Source: an uncultured Sphingobacteriaceae bacterium | GTDB lineage: Bacteria > Bacteroidota > Bacteroidia > Sphingobacteriales > Sphingobacteriaceae | Length of the DNA: 64,000 nt | NCBI GenBank assembly: GCA_946887045.1 | Contig: CAMPKC010000014.1 | Location: forward strand, 27,719-91,718 | Reading direction: 5' to 3' | In this document: piece after piece, positions 45,678 to 55,616 of the stretch | Numbering within the stretch: position 1 is the stretch's first letter | Layout: each line of letters starts with the position of its first letter | Notes under the pieces: model-generated | Told to the model about the DNA's origin: nothing | The model's database searches: none | Seen by the model: the letters and a program-made list of their open reading frames with translations, nothing else | Position numbers and translations under genes: made by a program

Positions 45678-46299
45678 ATAGTTCAATATTTAAGTGTAGG
45701 ATGAGCGTATTAAATCTATCAAAGCAGTTAAGTAAATCGTCTAAAAGATAGCCGGTTAATAACAATTCTGATGAGAGCACTTATCTCAGGCAGGACAAGT
45801 CATTAAAAATGACAGGTTCATATTTTGTAAAAAACACTGAGAAAAATTCTGGTTGGTTGCCAGTTTTAAAATCCCATCGGGCCAGCTTCGTTGCAGTGGT
45901 GCTCCGTTGCTGGTTGCTTGGGAGATATCATGCTTTAACAATTGTGCGAGACGTAAGAATTCTGCTGTTCAAACTTTGTTGCTGAAATTATCATTTTTCA
46001 TTTTCTTGTATGAAAACCGGCTGATCATTAACATTTGAGCCATAGTCTGAAACATTTATTCGCCTGTTTTAAGCAACACAGCGATACCTTTACAATGTTA
46101 ATTGAGATTAAATTACAGCATAAGATTTTGGCGAAGGAATCTCTTGAAGAGGTAAGAGAATGTGATAAACAGCAAAGTATGCACAGGAAAATCCATTTCG
46201 AACGGATTTCAGTCGGGAGGACTTCATAATTATTTAAAACACCGCAGTCCTCCCGATTGGCTAGGGGCAATTTAAACCATTATAAACAATTTGCATTTG
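45678..46299. other. Intergenic region before the second GH42 gene
   Basis: 622 bases with no gene I can support. A 64-residue frame at 46035-46229 and others are short, lack family features and overlap on both strands. Its one clear structure is the inverted repeat at 46213-46256. Confidence 0.5.
46213..46256. repeat. Perfect 11-base inverted repeat
   Basis: TCGGGAGGACT (46213-46223) and AGTCCTCCCGA (46246-46256) pair perfectly around a 22-base A/T-rich loop. No T-run follows, so it is not a standard terminator. It lies 43 bases upstream of the second GH42 start and could be an operator, an mRNA leader hairpin or a mobile-element trace. Confidence 0.7.
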
Positions 46300-48387
46300 A
46301 TGAGGAAATCTATAACACTATTCATATTAACTATACTTCTTTCGTTATCGACAGTAAAATCGCAAGACGCTAACCGTTACTTTCCTGAAAAAAATCTTAT
46401 CACAACGGGGATATACTATTATCCCGAACACTGGAAGGAAAGCCAGTGGGAGCGAGATATAAAAAAGATTTCTGACATGGGCTTTGAGTTTGTCCATCTG
46501 GCTGAATTTGCCTGGTATAAAATGGAGCCAGAAGAGGGCAAGTTTGACTTTGCCTGGCTTGATAAGGTGGTAAATCTCTGCGTTAAATATAACCTTAAAG
46601 TGCTCATGTGCACACCATCTGCAACTACGCCGGCCTGGATGCGCGTAAATTATCCTGAGACTTTTTCGATGGACGGTCATTACATCAGGGCCGAAAACGG
46701 CACACGCGGGTTGGGATCCATTTTCAACTCCAAATACAGGCAATTTGTAGAAAAAATCGTGGCGGAGATGGCCAGGCGTTACGGACAAAATAAAAACGTG
46801 ATCGGATGGCAGATCGACAATGAGCCTCCGGCAATTTCCGATTACAGCCCATCTTCTCAGGAGGCATTTCGGGTATGGTTAAAGAATAAATATAAAGCTA
46901 TAGATGCCTTAAATGAGGCTTGGGGAGCAGCCTTCTGGAGCCAGTGGTTCAATAACTTTGATCAGGTTATTATCCCTAACACGACCTTGGTTGGTTGGTG
47001 GGGCAATAATCCGCACGCATTGCTTGATTTTAAACGGTACCTGGCTGATTCTCAGGCGGAATTTTTGGATCTCCAGGCTGGTGTTTTGAGGAACCATATT
47101 TCAAAAGACCAGTATGTTACTACAAATTATACAGCAGTTTCACCTGGCGCTGACCCTATTCGTACCAAAAAACTTGATTTTGCGGCTTATACTGCTTATC
47201 CCAACGGCGGCAATGATAATATCGGCGATCAGGGCTTCAGATTGGGCAACAGTAAAACGGTTCTCTTCGCTGCTGAATATTTTAAGGCGATAGGAGGGGT
47301 ATCGGGTGTAATGGAAATGCAGCCGGGGCCAGTAAATTGGGGAGGCTATAACCCGCTTCTATTACCAGGAACTGTACGTATGTGGTTATATCATTCATTC
47401 GCGGCAGGCGGAAAAATCGCATGTTCCTATAGGTTCCGTCAAATTTTATATAGCGCAGAACAATATCACGCAGGTATAATACTTACCGACGGGGTAGCAC
47501 CTTCGCCGGGAGGTGAAGAGTATATGCAATTCATAAAGGAAATAAAAGAGCTGCGCAAGTGCTATAAGCCTGCGGCGAAAATGCCTGAAAAGCTGGCTGC
47601 CCGGTCAACGGCAATTCTTTGGAACCTTGAAAATTACTGGAGTATTGACAGACAGAAACAGACCTGGCAATGGGACACATGGAACTATCCTGTTAAGTTC
47701 CTGGAAATTGCAAAGTCTTTAGGGGCACCGGTTGATGTAATACCAGAAACCTCTGATTTGTCGAAATATAAGGTTGTAATTGTTCCTGCCTACGAGATGG
47801 TTGATTTTGCTTTAGTGAAGAAATGGAATAATTACGTAGCAGAGGGCGGACATCTGATGTTAACCTGCCGAACTGCTACAAAAGATCGCAATGGGCATTT
47901 CTGGGAGGGTAAGCTGGCCGCACCTATATCCGGTCTTATCGGAGCTCAAGTAAAAGCAACCGATATGCTTTCAGCTTATGCTAAAGGCGATGTGCTGATG
48001 AAATCAAAACATTACAATTGGAACAACTGGGGAGATTTGCTCGTGGCTGATAAAAATACCGAAGTCCTGGCAACGTACGACAACCAGTTTTATAAAGGAA
48101 ACGCGGCTGTTGTAAAACACAAAATCGGTAAAGGTTCTGTAACCTATATAGGCATAGATACCGACGATTCTAAGTTGGAAAAGGATTTACTACGCGACCT
48201 TTATACAAGCATGGGGGCAAGCACCGAAGACTATCCACAAGGTGTTTATGCATACTGGAGAGATGGCTTTTACATGGCTGTAAATTATTCATCCAGCGAT
48301 TATACAATGAATATTCCCGGAACTTCTAAAATCCTTGTTGGGGAGAAAATGATAAAACCAGCAGGGGTATTGGTGTGGACTGAATAA
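46300..48387 (+). CDS. GH42 beta-galactosidase (second of two)
   Basis: About 695 residues from the ATG at 46300 (a TTG at 46291 is the longer alternative), with signal peptide to about 21. It is a canonical GH42: G-I-Y-Y-Y-P-E-H-W, acid/base Glu175 in W-Q-I-D-N-E-P, nucleophile Glu339 in V-M-E-M-Q-P-G-P-V-N-W, then the trimerisation-type domain and a C-terminal sandwich. It should cleave beta-galactosides from side chains. Its separation from the preceding block by 622 bases suggests an independent promoter shared with GH3. Confidence 0.87.
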   Translation: MRKSITLFILTILLSLSTVKSQDANRYFPEKNLITTGIYYYPEHWKESQWERDIKKISDMGFEFVHLAEFAWYKMEPEEGKFDFAWLDKVVNLCVKYNLKVLMCTPSATTPAWMRVNYPETFSMDGHYIRAENGTRGLGSIFNSKYRQFVEKIVAEMARRYGQNKNVIGWQIDNEPPAISDYSPSSQEAFRVWLKNKYKAIDALNEAWGAAFWSQWFNNFDQVIIPNTTLVGWWGNNPHALLDFKRYLADSQAEFLDLQAGVLRNHISKDQYVTTNYTAVSPGADPIRTKKLDFAAYTAYPNGGNDNIGDQGFRLGNSKTVLFAAEYFKAIGGVSGVMEMQPGPVNWGGYNPLLLPGTVRMWLYHSFAAGGKIACSYRFRQILYSAEQYHAGIILTDGVAPSPGGEEYMQFIKEIKELRKCYKPAAKMPEKLAARSTAILWNLENYWSIDRQKQTWQWDTWNYPVKFLEIAKSLGAPVDVIPETSDLSKYKVVIVPAYEMVDFALVKKWNNYVAEGGHLMLTCRTATKDRNGHFWEGKLAAPISGLIGAQVKATDMLSAYAKGDVLMKSKHYNWNNWGDLLVADKNTEVLATYDNQFYKGNAAVVKHKIGKGSVTYIGIDTDDSKLEKDLLRDLYTSMGASTEDYPQGVYAYWRDGFYMAVNYSSSDYTMNIPGTSKILVGEKMIKPAGVLVWTE

Positions 48388-48427
48388 GTGAACAAGAATA
48401 GTAAATAACATAAGAACAAATTAATCA

Positions 48428-50623
48428 ATGAAATCAATAATCCTGGCAATAGCTTTAGGAACCTCATTAACGGTTGCCGCTCAACAGAAAACATCCGTTT
48501 ACCTTGATGTAACCAAACCTATTGAAGAACGGGTAGAAAATGCCCTTTCACTAATGACCACCGAAGAAAAAGTGGCGCTTTGCCATGCCCAGTCGAAATT
48601 CAGTTCGAAGGGAGTTGCACGTCTGGGAATTCCCGAAGTATGGACTAGCGACGGGCCTCACGGAATCCGCGACGAGGCCCTTTGGGATGACTGGAGCGGA
48701 GCTAAATGGACTAACGACTCCTGCACAGCCTTTCCGGCGCTTACTTGTCTGGCTGCCTCCTTTAATCCTCAGCTTTCTTTGCTTTATGGAAAGTCTATTG
48801 GTGAAGAAGCTCGCTATCGCAATAAAACCATGTTGTTGGGGCCGGGGGTAAACATATACCGCACTCCACTGAATGGCCGTAACTTCGAATATATGGGCGA
48901 AGACCCTTATCTGGCTTCCCGTATGGTGGTGCCTTATATTCAGGGAGTTCAATCCATAGGGGTTGCAGCCTGCGTGAAGCACTTTGCACTGAACAATCAG
49001 GAGGAGTGGAGAGGACATATCAACGTTAATCTGAGCGACCGTGCCCTGTACGAAATTTATCTCCCGGCATTCAAGGCCGCAGTGCAGGAAGGGAAGTCCT
49101 GGTCAATTATGGGCTCCTACAACAAGTTGAGAGGCGAGCATTGTTGCCACAGCGACCTTTTGCTGAATAAAATCCTAAAGAATGACTGGAAATTTGACGG
49201 AGTGGTAATCAGCGACTGGGGTGGGGTTCATGAGACTGGCCAGGCTGCAAAAAATGGGCTCGATCTGGAAATGGGTACCTATACCAATGGTTTAACAACC
49301 AGCGGAACTTTCCCTTATTCGGAGTATTATCTGGCCAATCCCTTTCTGAAGGGCACTAAAGATGGTAAATATGAAATTGCCCTGCTGGATGATAAAGCCC
49401 GTCGTATCCTGCGCATGATCTTCCGCACTTCCATGAGTGCAAACCGACCTTTTGGCCGCTTCGTATCTCCTGAACATAGTGAAGCAGCACGTAAAATTGC
49501 ACAGGAGGGAGTGGTGCTTTTGAAAAATGATAAACAGTTTTTTCCTGTTCCGGCGGGTAAATACCGTAAGATTGCCGTTATTGGTGAGAATGCTACCCGT
49601 AGTTTGGTAGTCGGTGGCGGTTCATCGTCCCTAAAGGTGGCTTATGAGACTTCCGTATTGCAAGGATTGACCGCTAAATACGGTAACGATCATATCGTTT
49701 ACAGTATAGGTTATGCTTCAGGGCCGCCGATGTACGGGCGCGAAGAGCCATCAAAACTGAACACTGATTCCCTGATAACCGCTGCTGTTAATGTTGCAAG
49801 AGATGCAGATATTGTACTCTTTATAGGAGGCTTGAATAAAAATCACTTTCAGGATTGTGAAGGTGGCGACCGCCAGTCGTTAGACCTTCCTTTTGGGCAG
49901 GATAAACTAATTGATGCTTTGCAGAAAGTAAACAAAAATACGGCTGTAGTGCTGCTTAGCGGAAATGCAGTGTCGATGCCATGGGTAAACAAAGTGCCTG
50001 CCATTATGCAGGGTTGGTACCTCGGTTCTGAAGCTGGTAATGCATTAGCCGATGTTATTTCGGGTGAAGTAACCCCATCGGGTAAGCTGCCTTTCTCTTT
50101 CCCAAAGAAGCTGGAGGATAACGCAGCCCATTATTTCGGCAAACTGTCTTACCCGGGCGACAGCATCAATCAATATTACAAGGAGGACATTCTGGTAGGT
50201 TACCGCTGGTTCGATACTAAGAAGATAAAACCTCAGTTTGCATTTGGACACGGACTTTCTTATACAAATTTTGAATTAGGGAAGCTTAGCACAGATAAAA
50301 CCACTTACGAAAAAGACGGTGTTATCCGTTTAAGGTTTTCGGTAAAAAACACCGGTCCGCGGGCAGGCGCCGAGGTCGCACAGTTGTACGTAAGCGACCC
50401 GGTTTGTTCAGTGCCTCGTCCCGCCAAAGAACTTAAGGCATTCGAAAAAGTATTCCTGCAACCTGGAGAAACAAAAACTGTGGAGATGAACATAAAAGTT
50501 GCCGATCTGGCTTTTTATGATGAAGCTAAACAGGATTGGAATGTAGAGGCAGGAGACTTTGCACTGCAGCTGGGGAATTCATCAGATAATATAGCTCAGA
50601 AGCTGAAAATAGCTGTTAGATAG
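48428..50623 (+). CDS. GH3 family beta-glucosidase
   Basis: A 731-residue exported enzyme (signal peptide to about 19). The two-domain GH3 core is complete: D-G-P-H-G-I-R, G-R-N-F-E-Y-M-G-E-D-P, K-H-F-A-L-N-N-Q-E, and the predicted nucleophile Asp263 in V-I-S-D-W-G-G. The fibronectin-III-like domain ends the protein. It would release glucose from trimmed cello-oligosaccharides at the end of xyloglucan breakdown. It lies 40 bases after GH42, so they form one unit ahead of the regulator gene. Confidence 0.9.
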   Translation: MKSIILAIALGTSLTVAAQQKTSVYLDVTKPIEERVENALSLMTTEEKVALCHAQSKFSSKGVARLGIPEVWTSDGPHGIRDEALWDDWSGAKWTNDSCTAFPALTCLAASFNPQLSLLYGKSIGEEARYRNKTMLLGPGVNIYRTPLNGRNFEYMGEDPYLASRMVVPYIQGVQSIGVAACVKHFALNNQEEWRGHINVNLSDRALYEIYLPAFKAAVQEGKSWSIMGSYNKLRGEHCCHSDLLLNKILKNDWKFDGVVISDWGGVHETGQAAKNGLDLEMGTYTNGLTTSGTFPYSEYYLANPFLKGTKDGKYEIALLDDKARRILRMIFRTSMSANRPFGRFVSPEHSEAARKIAQEGVVLLKNDKQFFPVPAGKYRKIAVIGENATRSLVVGGGSSSLKVAYETSVLQGLTAKYGNDHIVYSIGYASGPPMYGREEPSKLNTDSLITAAVNVARDADIVLFIGGLNKNHFQDCEGGDRQSLDLPFGQDKLIDALQKVNKNTAVVLLSGNAVSMPWVNKVPAIMQGWYLGSEAGNALADVISGEVTPSGKLPFSFPKKLEDNAAHYFGKLSYPGDSINQYYKEDILVGYRWFDTKKIKPQFAFGHGLSYTNFELGKLSTDKTTYEKDGVIRLRFSVKNTGPRAGAEVAQLYVSDPVCSVPRPAKELKAFEKVFLQPGETKTVEMNIKVADLAFYDEAKQDWNVEAGDFALQLGNSSDNIAQKLKIAVR

Positions 50624-51149
50624 CCGGTAGGCAATTTATTAAATTCAGGCTCAAGTTGATCCAGTATTTAAAATACTGTTTCGGCTTGAGCCTGTTGAAC
50701 TTGTGCCCTCATCCGGTGCCATTTGCAATTATCTACAAGTCGAGAAGTCCGCGTGGCAGTTGAAAGGCAATCGCAGTTTTAAAAGCGAATAACGTTTTAT
50801 ATAAGCTTACCAATTATAGTATTGCCACGAACCAGGGTTTAGCTGAACGATGAAGGTTTATTAAATTGTTTGCCAGATACTAATCTGTCCAGGGCGGTTA
50901 TAGGGTTTAACTGGAACGCAAGTGATTCTCACTGAGTCACCTAGATTGTGGTTGTTTTATAATCGTAATATCCTAACAAGAAGTGTTTTACAAATCTACT
51001 TTCCATGCTATAATTTCGTGTTTTATAAATGAAATGTCAGGATTTAGCCGTAGTTTAGCTAACCATTTAGATAACCAATTGTATCACTTAATGCTTTCAA
51101 CTTGAATCATTTAAGGATTTCTGATAGTGATCTGTATTGAGTAAAATAT
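50624..51149. other. Intergenic region before the regulator gene
   Basis: 526 bases without a supportable gene on either strand. It contains the nested hairpin at 50646-50694 just after GH3. The rest is A/T-rich and presumably holds the promoter of the regulator; I could not fix one by eye. Confidence 0.5.
50646..50694 (+). terminator. Nested hairpin at the end of the enzyme operon
   Basis: Outer arms CAGGCTCAAG (50646-50655) and CTTGAGCCTG (50685-50694) pair perfectly, and an inner palindrome CAGTATTT/AAATACTG lies between them. It starts 22 bases after the GH3 stop. There is no strong T-run, so it may be an mRNA-stabilising structure rather than a classical terminator. Confidence 0.55.
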
Positions 51150-54100
51150 ATGTTTAGGGTTTTAACTTTCATAAGCACATTCATACTGTGTAATTCTCTT
51201 CTGGCTCAGGAAAATTCCTATCAGTTTTCTCATCTGGATATTTCTAACGGATTATCAGACAATCAGGTCAATACTATTTATAAAGATCATAAGGGATTTA
51301 TGTGGTTTGGCACTATGGCAGGTCTCAACCGTTATGATGGGTATGAGTTCAAGGTTTTCAAACATGATTCACGAGACAGCACGAGCTTACCGGATGATTA
51401 TGTTACGAATATTTTTGAGGGGCCAGAAAAACGTTTGTGGTTTAAATGCAATGGTGGTTTCAGTATTTATGATCCCTCAACAGAAAAATTTGAAAGGTTT
51501 CAGGACAGGCATTTTAAAAAATACAAGCTTCCGGGAGGATATCTTAAAGAGATAAAAACAGACAATCGGGGAAAGTACTACTTCTACATTGATTATCAGG
51601 GTATTTTTTGTTATGATGAGAAAAGTAATACAACGCAGTATGTGCATAAAAATGGAATCACAAACGCTTTTTATTCTCATCAGATAAGCGATTTTGTTGC
51701 AGATATTCATGGTGCTTTATGGATTATTTATACAAACGGAGTACTTGATAAGTTTGACTTAAACCAAAGAAGAGTAACCAATCGATATTTTACAATAAAT
51801 AAGCGTTTCGGTGGGCGTGAAGATTATTATAGTATTAGCCACGATTCGAAAGGCAATGTTTTTATTTATAGTACAGCCAACCCCTTCGGATTATATTGTC
51901 TTGATGCAGCAAGTAATAAGTTCAGGTATTTTGGTAAAAAACCTGATAATTCGGGTCTCAGCTCGAACAATGTAACCAACATCATCGAAGGAAATGACGG
52001 AGATATCTGGATCGGGACAGATCATGGGGGTATTAACATCTTAGATGTTCAAACCTCCAAAATAAATTACATTCTGGCTAATGAAGACGATCCAAGGGGA
52101 TTAAGACAGAACAGCTTTGGAGCTTTTTATAAGGACAATAACGGCATAATATGGATAGGTACATTTAAAAAAGGGATCTGTTACTATCACAAAAGTGTTT
52201 TCAATTTTCCACGTAACCAGTATTTCACCGGAAAGAAATCAATATATAAAGACGTTAATGCATTTGCGGAAGACAATAGTGGTAATTTATGGATCGGGAC
52301 CAATGGTGCTGGTTTGGTACATCTAAACAGAAGTACGGGTGAGCTTAAGATATTCCGAAACAACCCCTCTAACAATAATTCTTTATCCAGCGATATTATT
52401 GTCAGTCTTTACATTGATCATTCCGGTCTTTTATGGATCGGAACCTATTTAGGAGGATTAAACTCTTTTGATGGCAAGACGTTTACGCATTACAAACGTA
52501 CTAACCATCCGGCTAGTCTTTCAGATAATCGGGTTTATGCAATATTAGAGGATTCTTTTAATCGGCTTTGGGTTGGAACCCTGTATGGCGGGCTTGATTT
52601 ATTTGATCCAGCCAGTAAGTCTTTCAGGCATTTTAATCCATCAGTCAAGAACACACTAAATTCTTACTTTGTATCCTCGTTATACCAGGACAGGAACAAA
52701 AATGTTTGGATAGGTACTACACAAGGCTTAAGTATGCTCAGTTCGCGGGACAATAAATTTACCCATTATTCATATAACGATAAGGATACGAATAGCCTGG
52801 TACACAATAGTATTAATTCTATTGTTGAAGATAGCAGAGGGTGGATTTGGATAGGTACCAGAGAAGGAATTAGCATATTTAATCCGAAAACTAAAATCTT
52901 CAAAAACTTAAACTACAGAGTCGGTTTGCCGGAGAATCATGTGTTCGAAATGGCCGAAGATGAGTATCATAACATTTGGTACAGTTCCAGAAATGGGCTT
53001 TATAAAGTTTCTGTAGTTCCATCCGGAAAAAGCTATCAGTTCAGATACAACACATACAATGAATCAGACGGTTTGCAAAGCAGGCAATTCAATCTGAACG
53101 CTGTATGTAAAACAAAAGCGGGCGAACTGATCTTTGGTGGCCCTAATGGCTTCAATATTTTCAGATCAGGACAGATCAGATATGATCAGCGCCCTTCTCT
53201 ATTGGTAATGACAGGGCTGGAGATGTTTAATCACAATATTAATGTTGGAGAACGTGTTGATAACCATATTATTCTTCCAAAAACGATAACAGAGCTTGAT
53301 GCGCTTACTCTAAACTATAAAGAGAATATCTTTTCACTTAAGTTCGCATTACTCAATTATTTCAATAATCAAAAGATAGTTTACAAGTACAATCTGGAGG
53401 GGTTCGATAAGCGCTGGCTTACGGTTCCGGCAGAAATGCGTAAGGCCACCTTTACAAATCTGGACCCGGGAGAATATATGTTCCATGTAAAAGCTTTTAG
53501 TGGAGACTCTCCGGTCGCTTTGGCTGAAACTCATCTGAAAATTACCATTTTACCTCCTTTTTGGCGTACAACATGGGCTTATGTTCTGTATGTTCTAGCA
53601 ACTGTCTTTTTGTTGTTAGCTGTTCGAAACAGGGGAATAAAAAGGTTAAAAAAAGAATTTGCCTTAGCTCAGGAAAGAATTCAGTCGCGGCAATTGCGCG
53701 AACAAGAACGGAAGGAAGCTGAGAGACTGCACGAACTTGATCTGCTAAAGATTAAATTTTTAACAAACCTCAGCCACGAGTTCAGAACGCCTATTTCATT
53801 GATCCTGGCTCCTGTGGAGAAGCTTTTGAATGAGTCCAAAGAGAAGCAAAGAAATGGACAACTGTCAATGATTAAAAGAAACGCAAGGCGACTATTAAAT
53901 CTTGTGAACCAGTTGCTGGACTTTCGTAAAATGGAGGAGCATGAATTAAGGTTAAATACAAGCGAAGGCGAAATAGTGTCTTTTATTAAAGATGCAACCG
54001 ATTCTTTTTTTGACCTGGCAGAAAGAAAGCAAATAAGATTAGACTTTAGTAGTACCGTTAAAAAATTATACGTGTTGTTCGATCACGATAAGGTAGAAAG

Positions 54101-55328
54101 AATATTATTTAATCTATTGTCGAATGCATTTAAGTTTACACCAGCAGGAGGTAGAGTGAGCGTTGAGTTGCATGGGGCGCCACATCCGGAGGGTGATGAG
54201 TTTTTACTAGAGCTTAAAGTTATAGATTCGGGAATCGGTATTCCGCAAGATAAGCAAGAGTTGATCTTTGAACGGTTCTTTCAAAATGAAACGTCCTCTG
54301 CCATTATCAATCAGGGAACCGGAATAGGCCTTTCGATTACTAAAGAGTTTGCGAAGATGCATGGCGGAGAGGTAATTGTTGAAAGTGACCCTGGTTTGAG
54401 AACTTGTTTTACTGTCCGCCTGTTACTGTCCTCTTCGGAAATTTCAGAGCATGATATACAGGAAGATCTGGAAAATGTGGCTTTTGAAAATGATGACGAG
54501 ATATCCGAACCAACAGCTGAAATAAAATCGCTTGAAAGTGACATCCGTAAAAAAAATGCGCCTCTTGTTTTGTTGGTTGAGGATAATGAGGACTTTAGAT
54601 TTTATCTTAAGGATAACTTAAAATCCTCTTTTAAAATTTTAGAAGCTTCGAATGGCAAGGAAGGGTGGCAGAAGGCGCTTGCTCTGCATCCACAATTGGT
54701 TGTAAGTGATATAAGTATGCCCGAAATGAATGGTATTGAGTTGTGCAAAAAGTTAAAATCAGATAAACGGACGAAACATATCCCGATCATTTTATTAACC
54801 GCTTTAACCGCCGAAGATGAACAGTTAAGAGGACTGGAAACAGGTGCGAGTGATTACATGACCAAGCCTTTTAATTTTGAAATTTTACATTCTAAAATCA
54901 AGAATTTACTTAATCTTCACCAAACGTTAAAAAAAACGTATTCCAAGCATATCAACATTCAATCCCCAGAAATGGAGGTCGAATCGGATGATGTGAAATT
55001 TCTTAACACGGTATTACTTTACATAGAAGAGAACCTCCATAATCAGCAATTATCTGTTGAAGATTTGAGTAAACATGTGGGTATGAGCAGGGTTTCGTTG
55101 TATAGAAGATGTTTAAACGTAACCGGTAAAACACCCGTTGACTTTATCAGATCTATTAAGTTAGAAAAAGCCGTTTTATTAATGGAAAAAAGCAATAAAA
55201 CTATTGCCGAGATTTGCTATATGGTTGGTTTTAGTACTCCAAATTATTTTGCTAAATCGTTTAAAGCAAAGTATAATATGCTTCCGTCTGAGTATATGGC
55301 GGCAAAAAAAAAACCGGGAATACGATGA
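51150..55328 (+). CDS. Hybrid two-component system regulator (sensor kinase, receiver and AraC output in one protein)
   Basis: A 1392-residue inner-membrane protein. A signal peptide (1-19) leads a periplasmic sensor of repeated beta-propeller units (W-I-G-T repeats, about 25-670) and a Y_Y_Y domain (about 720-800), then one membrane helix (about 807-826). The kinase follows with His876 in S-H-E-F-R-T-P and an ATPase domain (about 975-1092, with G-T-G-I-G-L-S). The receiver has Asp1187 and Lys1239 and the AraC-type DNA-binding domain fills about 1285-1385. All phosphorelay residues are present. Such proteins bind the signature oligosaccharide of their locus and activate it, so this is the likely regulator of the upstream genes. 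Confidence 0.93.
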   Translation: MFRVLTFISTFILCNSLLAQENSYQFSHLDISNGLSDNQVNTIYKDHKGFMWFGTMAGLNRYDGYEFKVFKHDSRDSTSLPDDYVTNIFEGPEKRLWFKCNGGFSIYDPSTEKFERFQDRHFKKYKLPGGYLKEIKTDNRGKYYFYIDYQGIFCYDEKSNTTQYVHKNGITNAFYSHQISDFVADIHGALWIIYTNGVLDKFDLNQRRVTNRYFTINKRFGGREDYYSISHDSKGNVFIYSTANPFGLYCLDAASNKFRYFGKKPDNSGLSSNNVTNIIEGNDGDIWIGTDHGGINILDVQTSKINYILANEDDPRGLRQNSFGAFYKDNNGIIWIGTFKKGICYYHKSVFNFPRNQYFTGKKSIYKDVNAFAEDNSGNLWIGTNGAGLVHLNRSTGELKIFRNNPSNNNSLSSDIIVSLYIDHSGLLWIGTYLGGLNSFDGKTFTHYKRTNHPASLSDNRVYAILEDSFNRLWVGTLYGGLDLFDPASKSFRHFNPSVKNTLNSYFVSSLYQDRNKNVWIGTTQGLSMLSSRDNKFTHYSYNDKDTNSLVHNSINSIVEDSRGWIWIGTREGISIFNPKTKIFKNLNYRVGLPENHVFEMAEDEYHNIWYSSRNGLYKVSVVPSGKSYQFRYNTYNESDGLQSRQFNLNAVCKTKAGELIFGGPNGFNIFRSGQIRYDQRPSLLVMTGLEMFNHNINVGERVDNHIILPKTITELDALTLNYKENIFSLKFALLNYFNNQKIVYKYNLEGFDKRWLTVPAEMRKATFTNLDPGEYMFHVKAFSGDSPVALAETHLKITILPPFWRTTWAYVLYVLATVFLLLAVRNRGIKRLKKEFALAQERIQSRQLREQERKEAERLHELDLLKIKFLTNLSHEFRTPISLILAPVEKLLNESKEKQRNGQLSMIKRNARRLLNLVNQLLDFRKMEEHELRLNTSEGEIVSFIKDATDSFFDLAERKQIRLDFSSTVKKLYVLFDHDKVERILFNLLSNAFKFTPAGGRVSVELHGAPHPEGDEFLLELKVIDSGIGIPQDKQELIFERFFQNETSSAIINQGTGIGLSITKEFAKMHGGEVIVESDPGLRTCFTVRLLLSSSEISEHDIQEDLENVAFENDDEISEPTAEIKSLESDIRKKNAPLVLLVEDNEDFRFYLKDNLKSSFKILEASNGKEGWQKALALHPQLVVSDISMPEMNGIELCKKLKSDKRTKHIPIILLTALTAEDEQLRGLETGASDYMTKPFNFEILHSKIKNLLNLHQTLKKTYSKHINIQSPEMEVESDDVKFLNTVLLYIEENLHNQQLSVEDLSKHVGMSRVSLYRRCLNVTGKTPVDFIRSIKLEKAVLLMEKSNKTIAEICYMVGFSTPNYFAKSFKAKYNMLPSEYMAAKKKPGIR

Positions 55329-55352
55329 GTAGAGGGTTTTTATCAGGAAAAA

Positions 55353-55401
55353 AAGAGTCGTGATTGATAGCTCATTAACAGCCAAACGACTCTTCTATTT
55401 T
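55353..55401. terminator. Inverted repeat between the regulator and a receiver remnant
   Basis: AAGAGTCGT (55353-55361) pairs with ACGACTCTT (55386-55394), followed by CTATTTT. An A-rich tract precedes it, so it could serve both strands. Confidence 0.65.
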
Positions 55402-55616
55402 GTTCGGGTTACTTCCGTAATTTCCTTTAGAATAACCATCAGATCTTCCGTTTTAAACAGTTTAGACATATAGCTATCCATTCCAGCGTCGATACATTTC
55501 AAACGGTCCTCAGCCAGCGCATTGGCAGTCGCTACAATCTTCGGTTGATGAGCACACCTTTTTCTAATCTCAATAGTCGCCTCGATTCCATCCAGTTCGG
55601 GCATTTGCATATCCAT
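55395..55616 (-). pseudogene. Response-regulator receiver domain remnant
   Basis: A 73-residue frame starting M-D-M-Q-M-P-E-L-D-G, which is the middle of a receiver domain beginning at the phospho-accepting Asp. It continues through A-T-A-N-A-L and G-M-D-S-Y-M-S-K-L-F-K to a natural end. The first half of the domain, with the acidic pocket, is absent; upstream sequence is not receiver-like. The normal K-P-F is K-L-F. The style is that of the C-terminal receiver of hybrid kinases, not of the neighbouring regulator. It is a decayed gene end. Confidence 0.75.

Noticed and set aside
46035..46229. A 64-residue frame in the gap before GH42
   Set aside because: It has no recognisable domain, overlaps an opposite-strand frame of similar length and lies in A/T-rich spacer.
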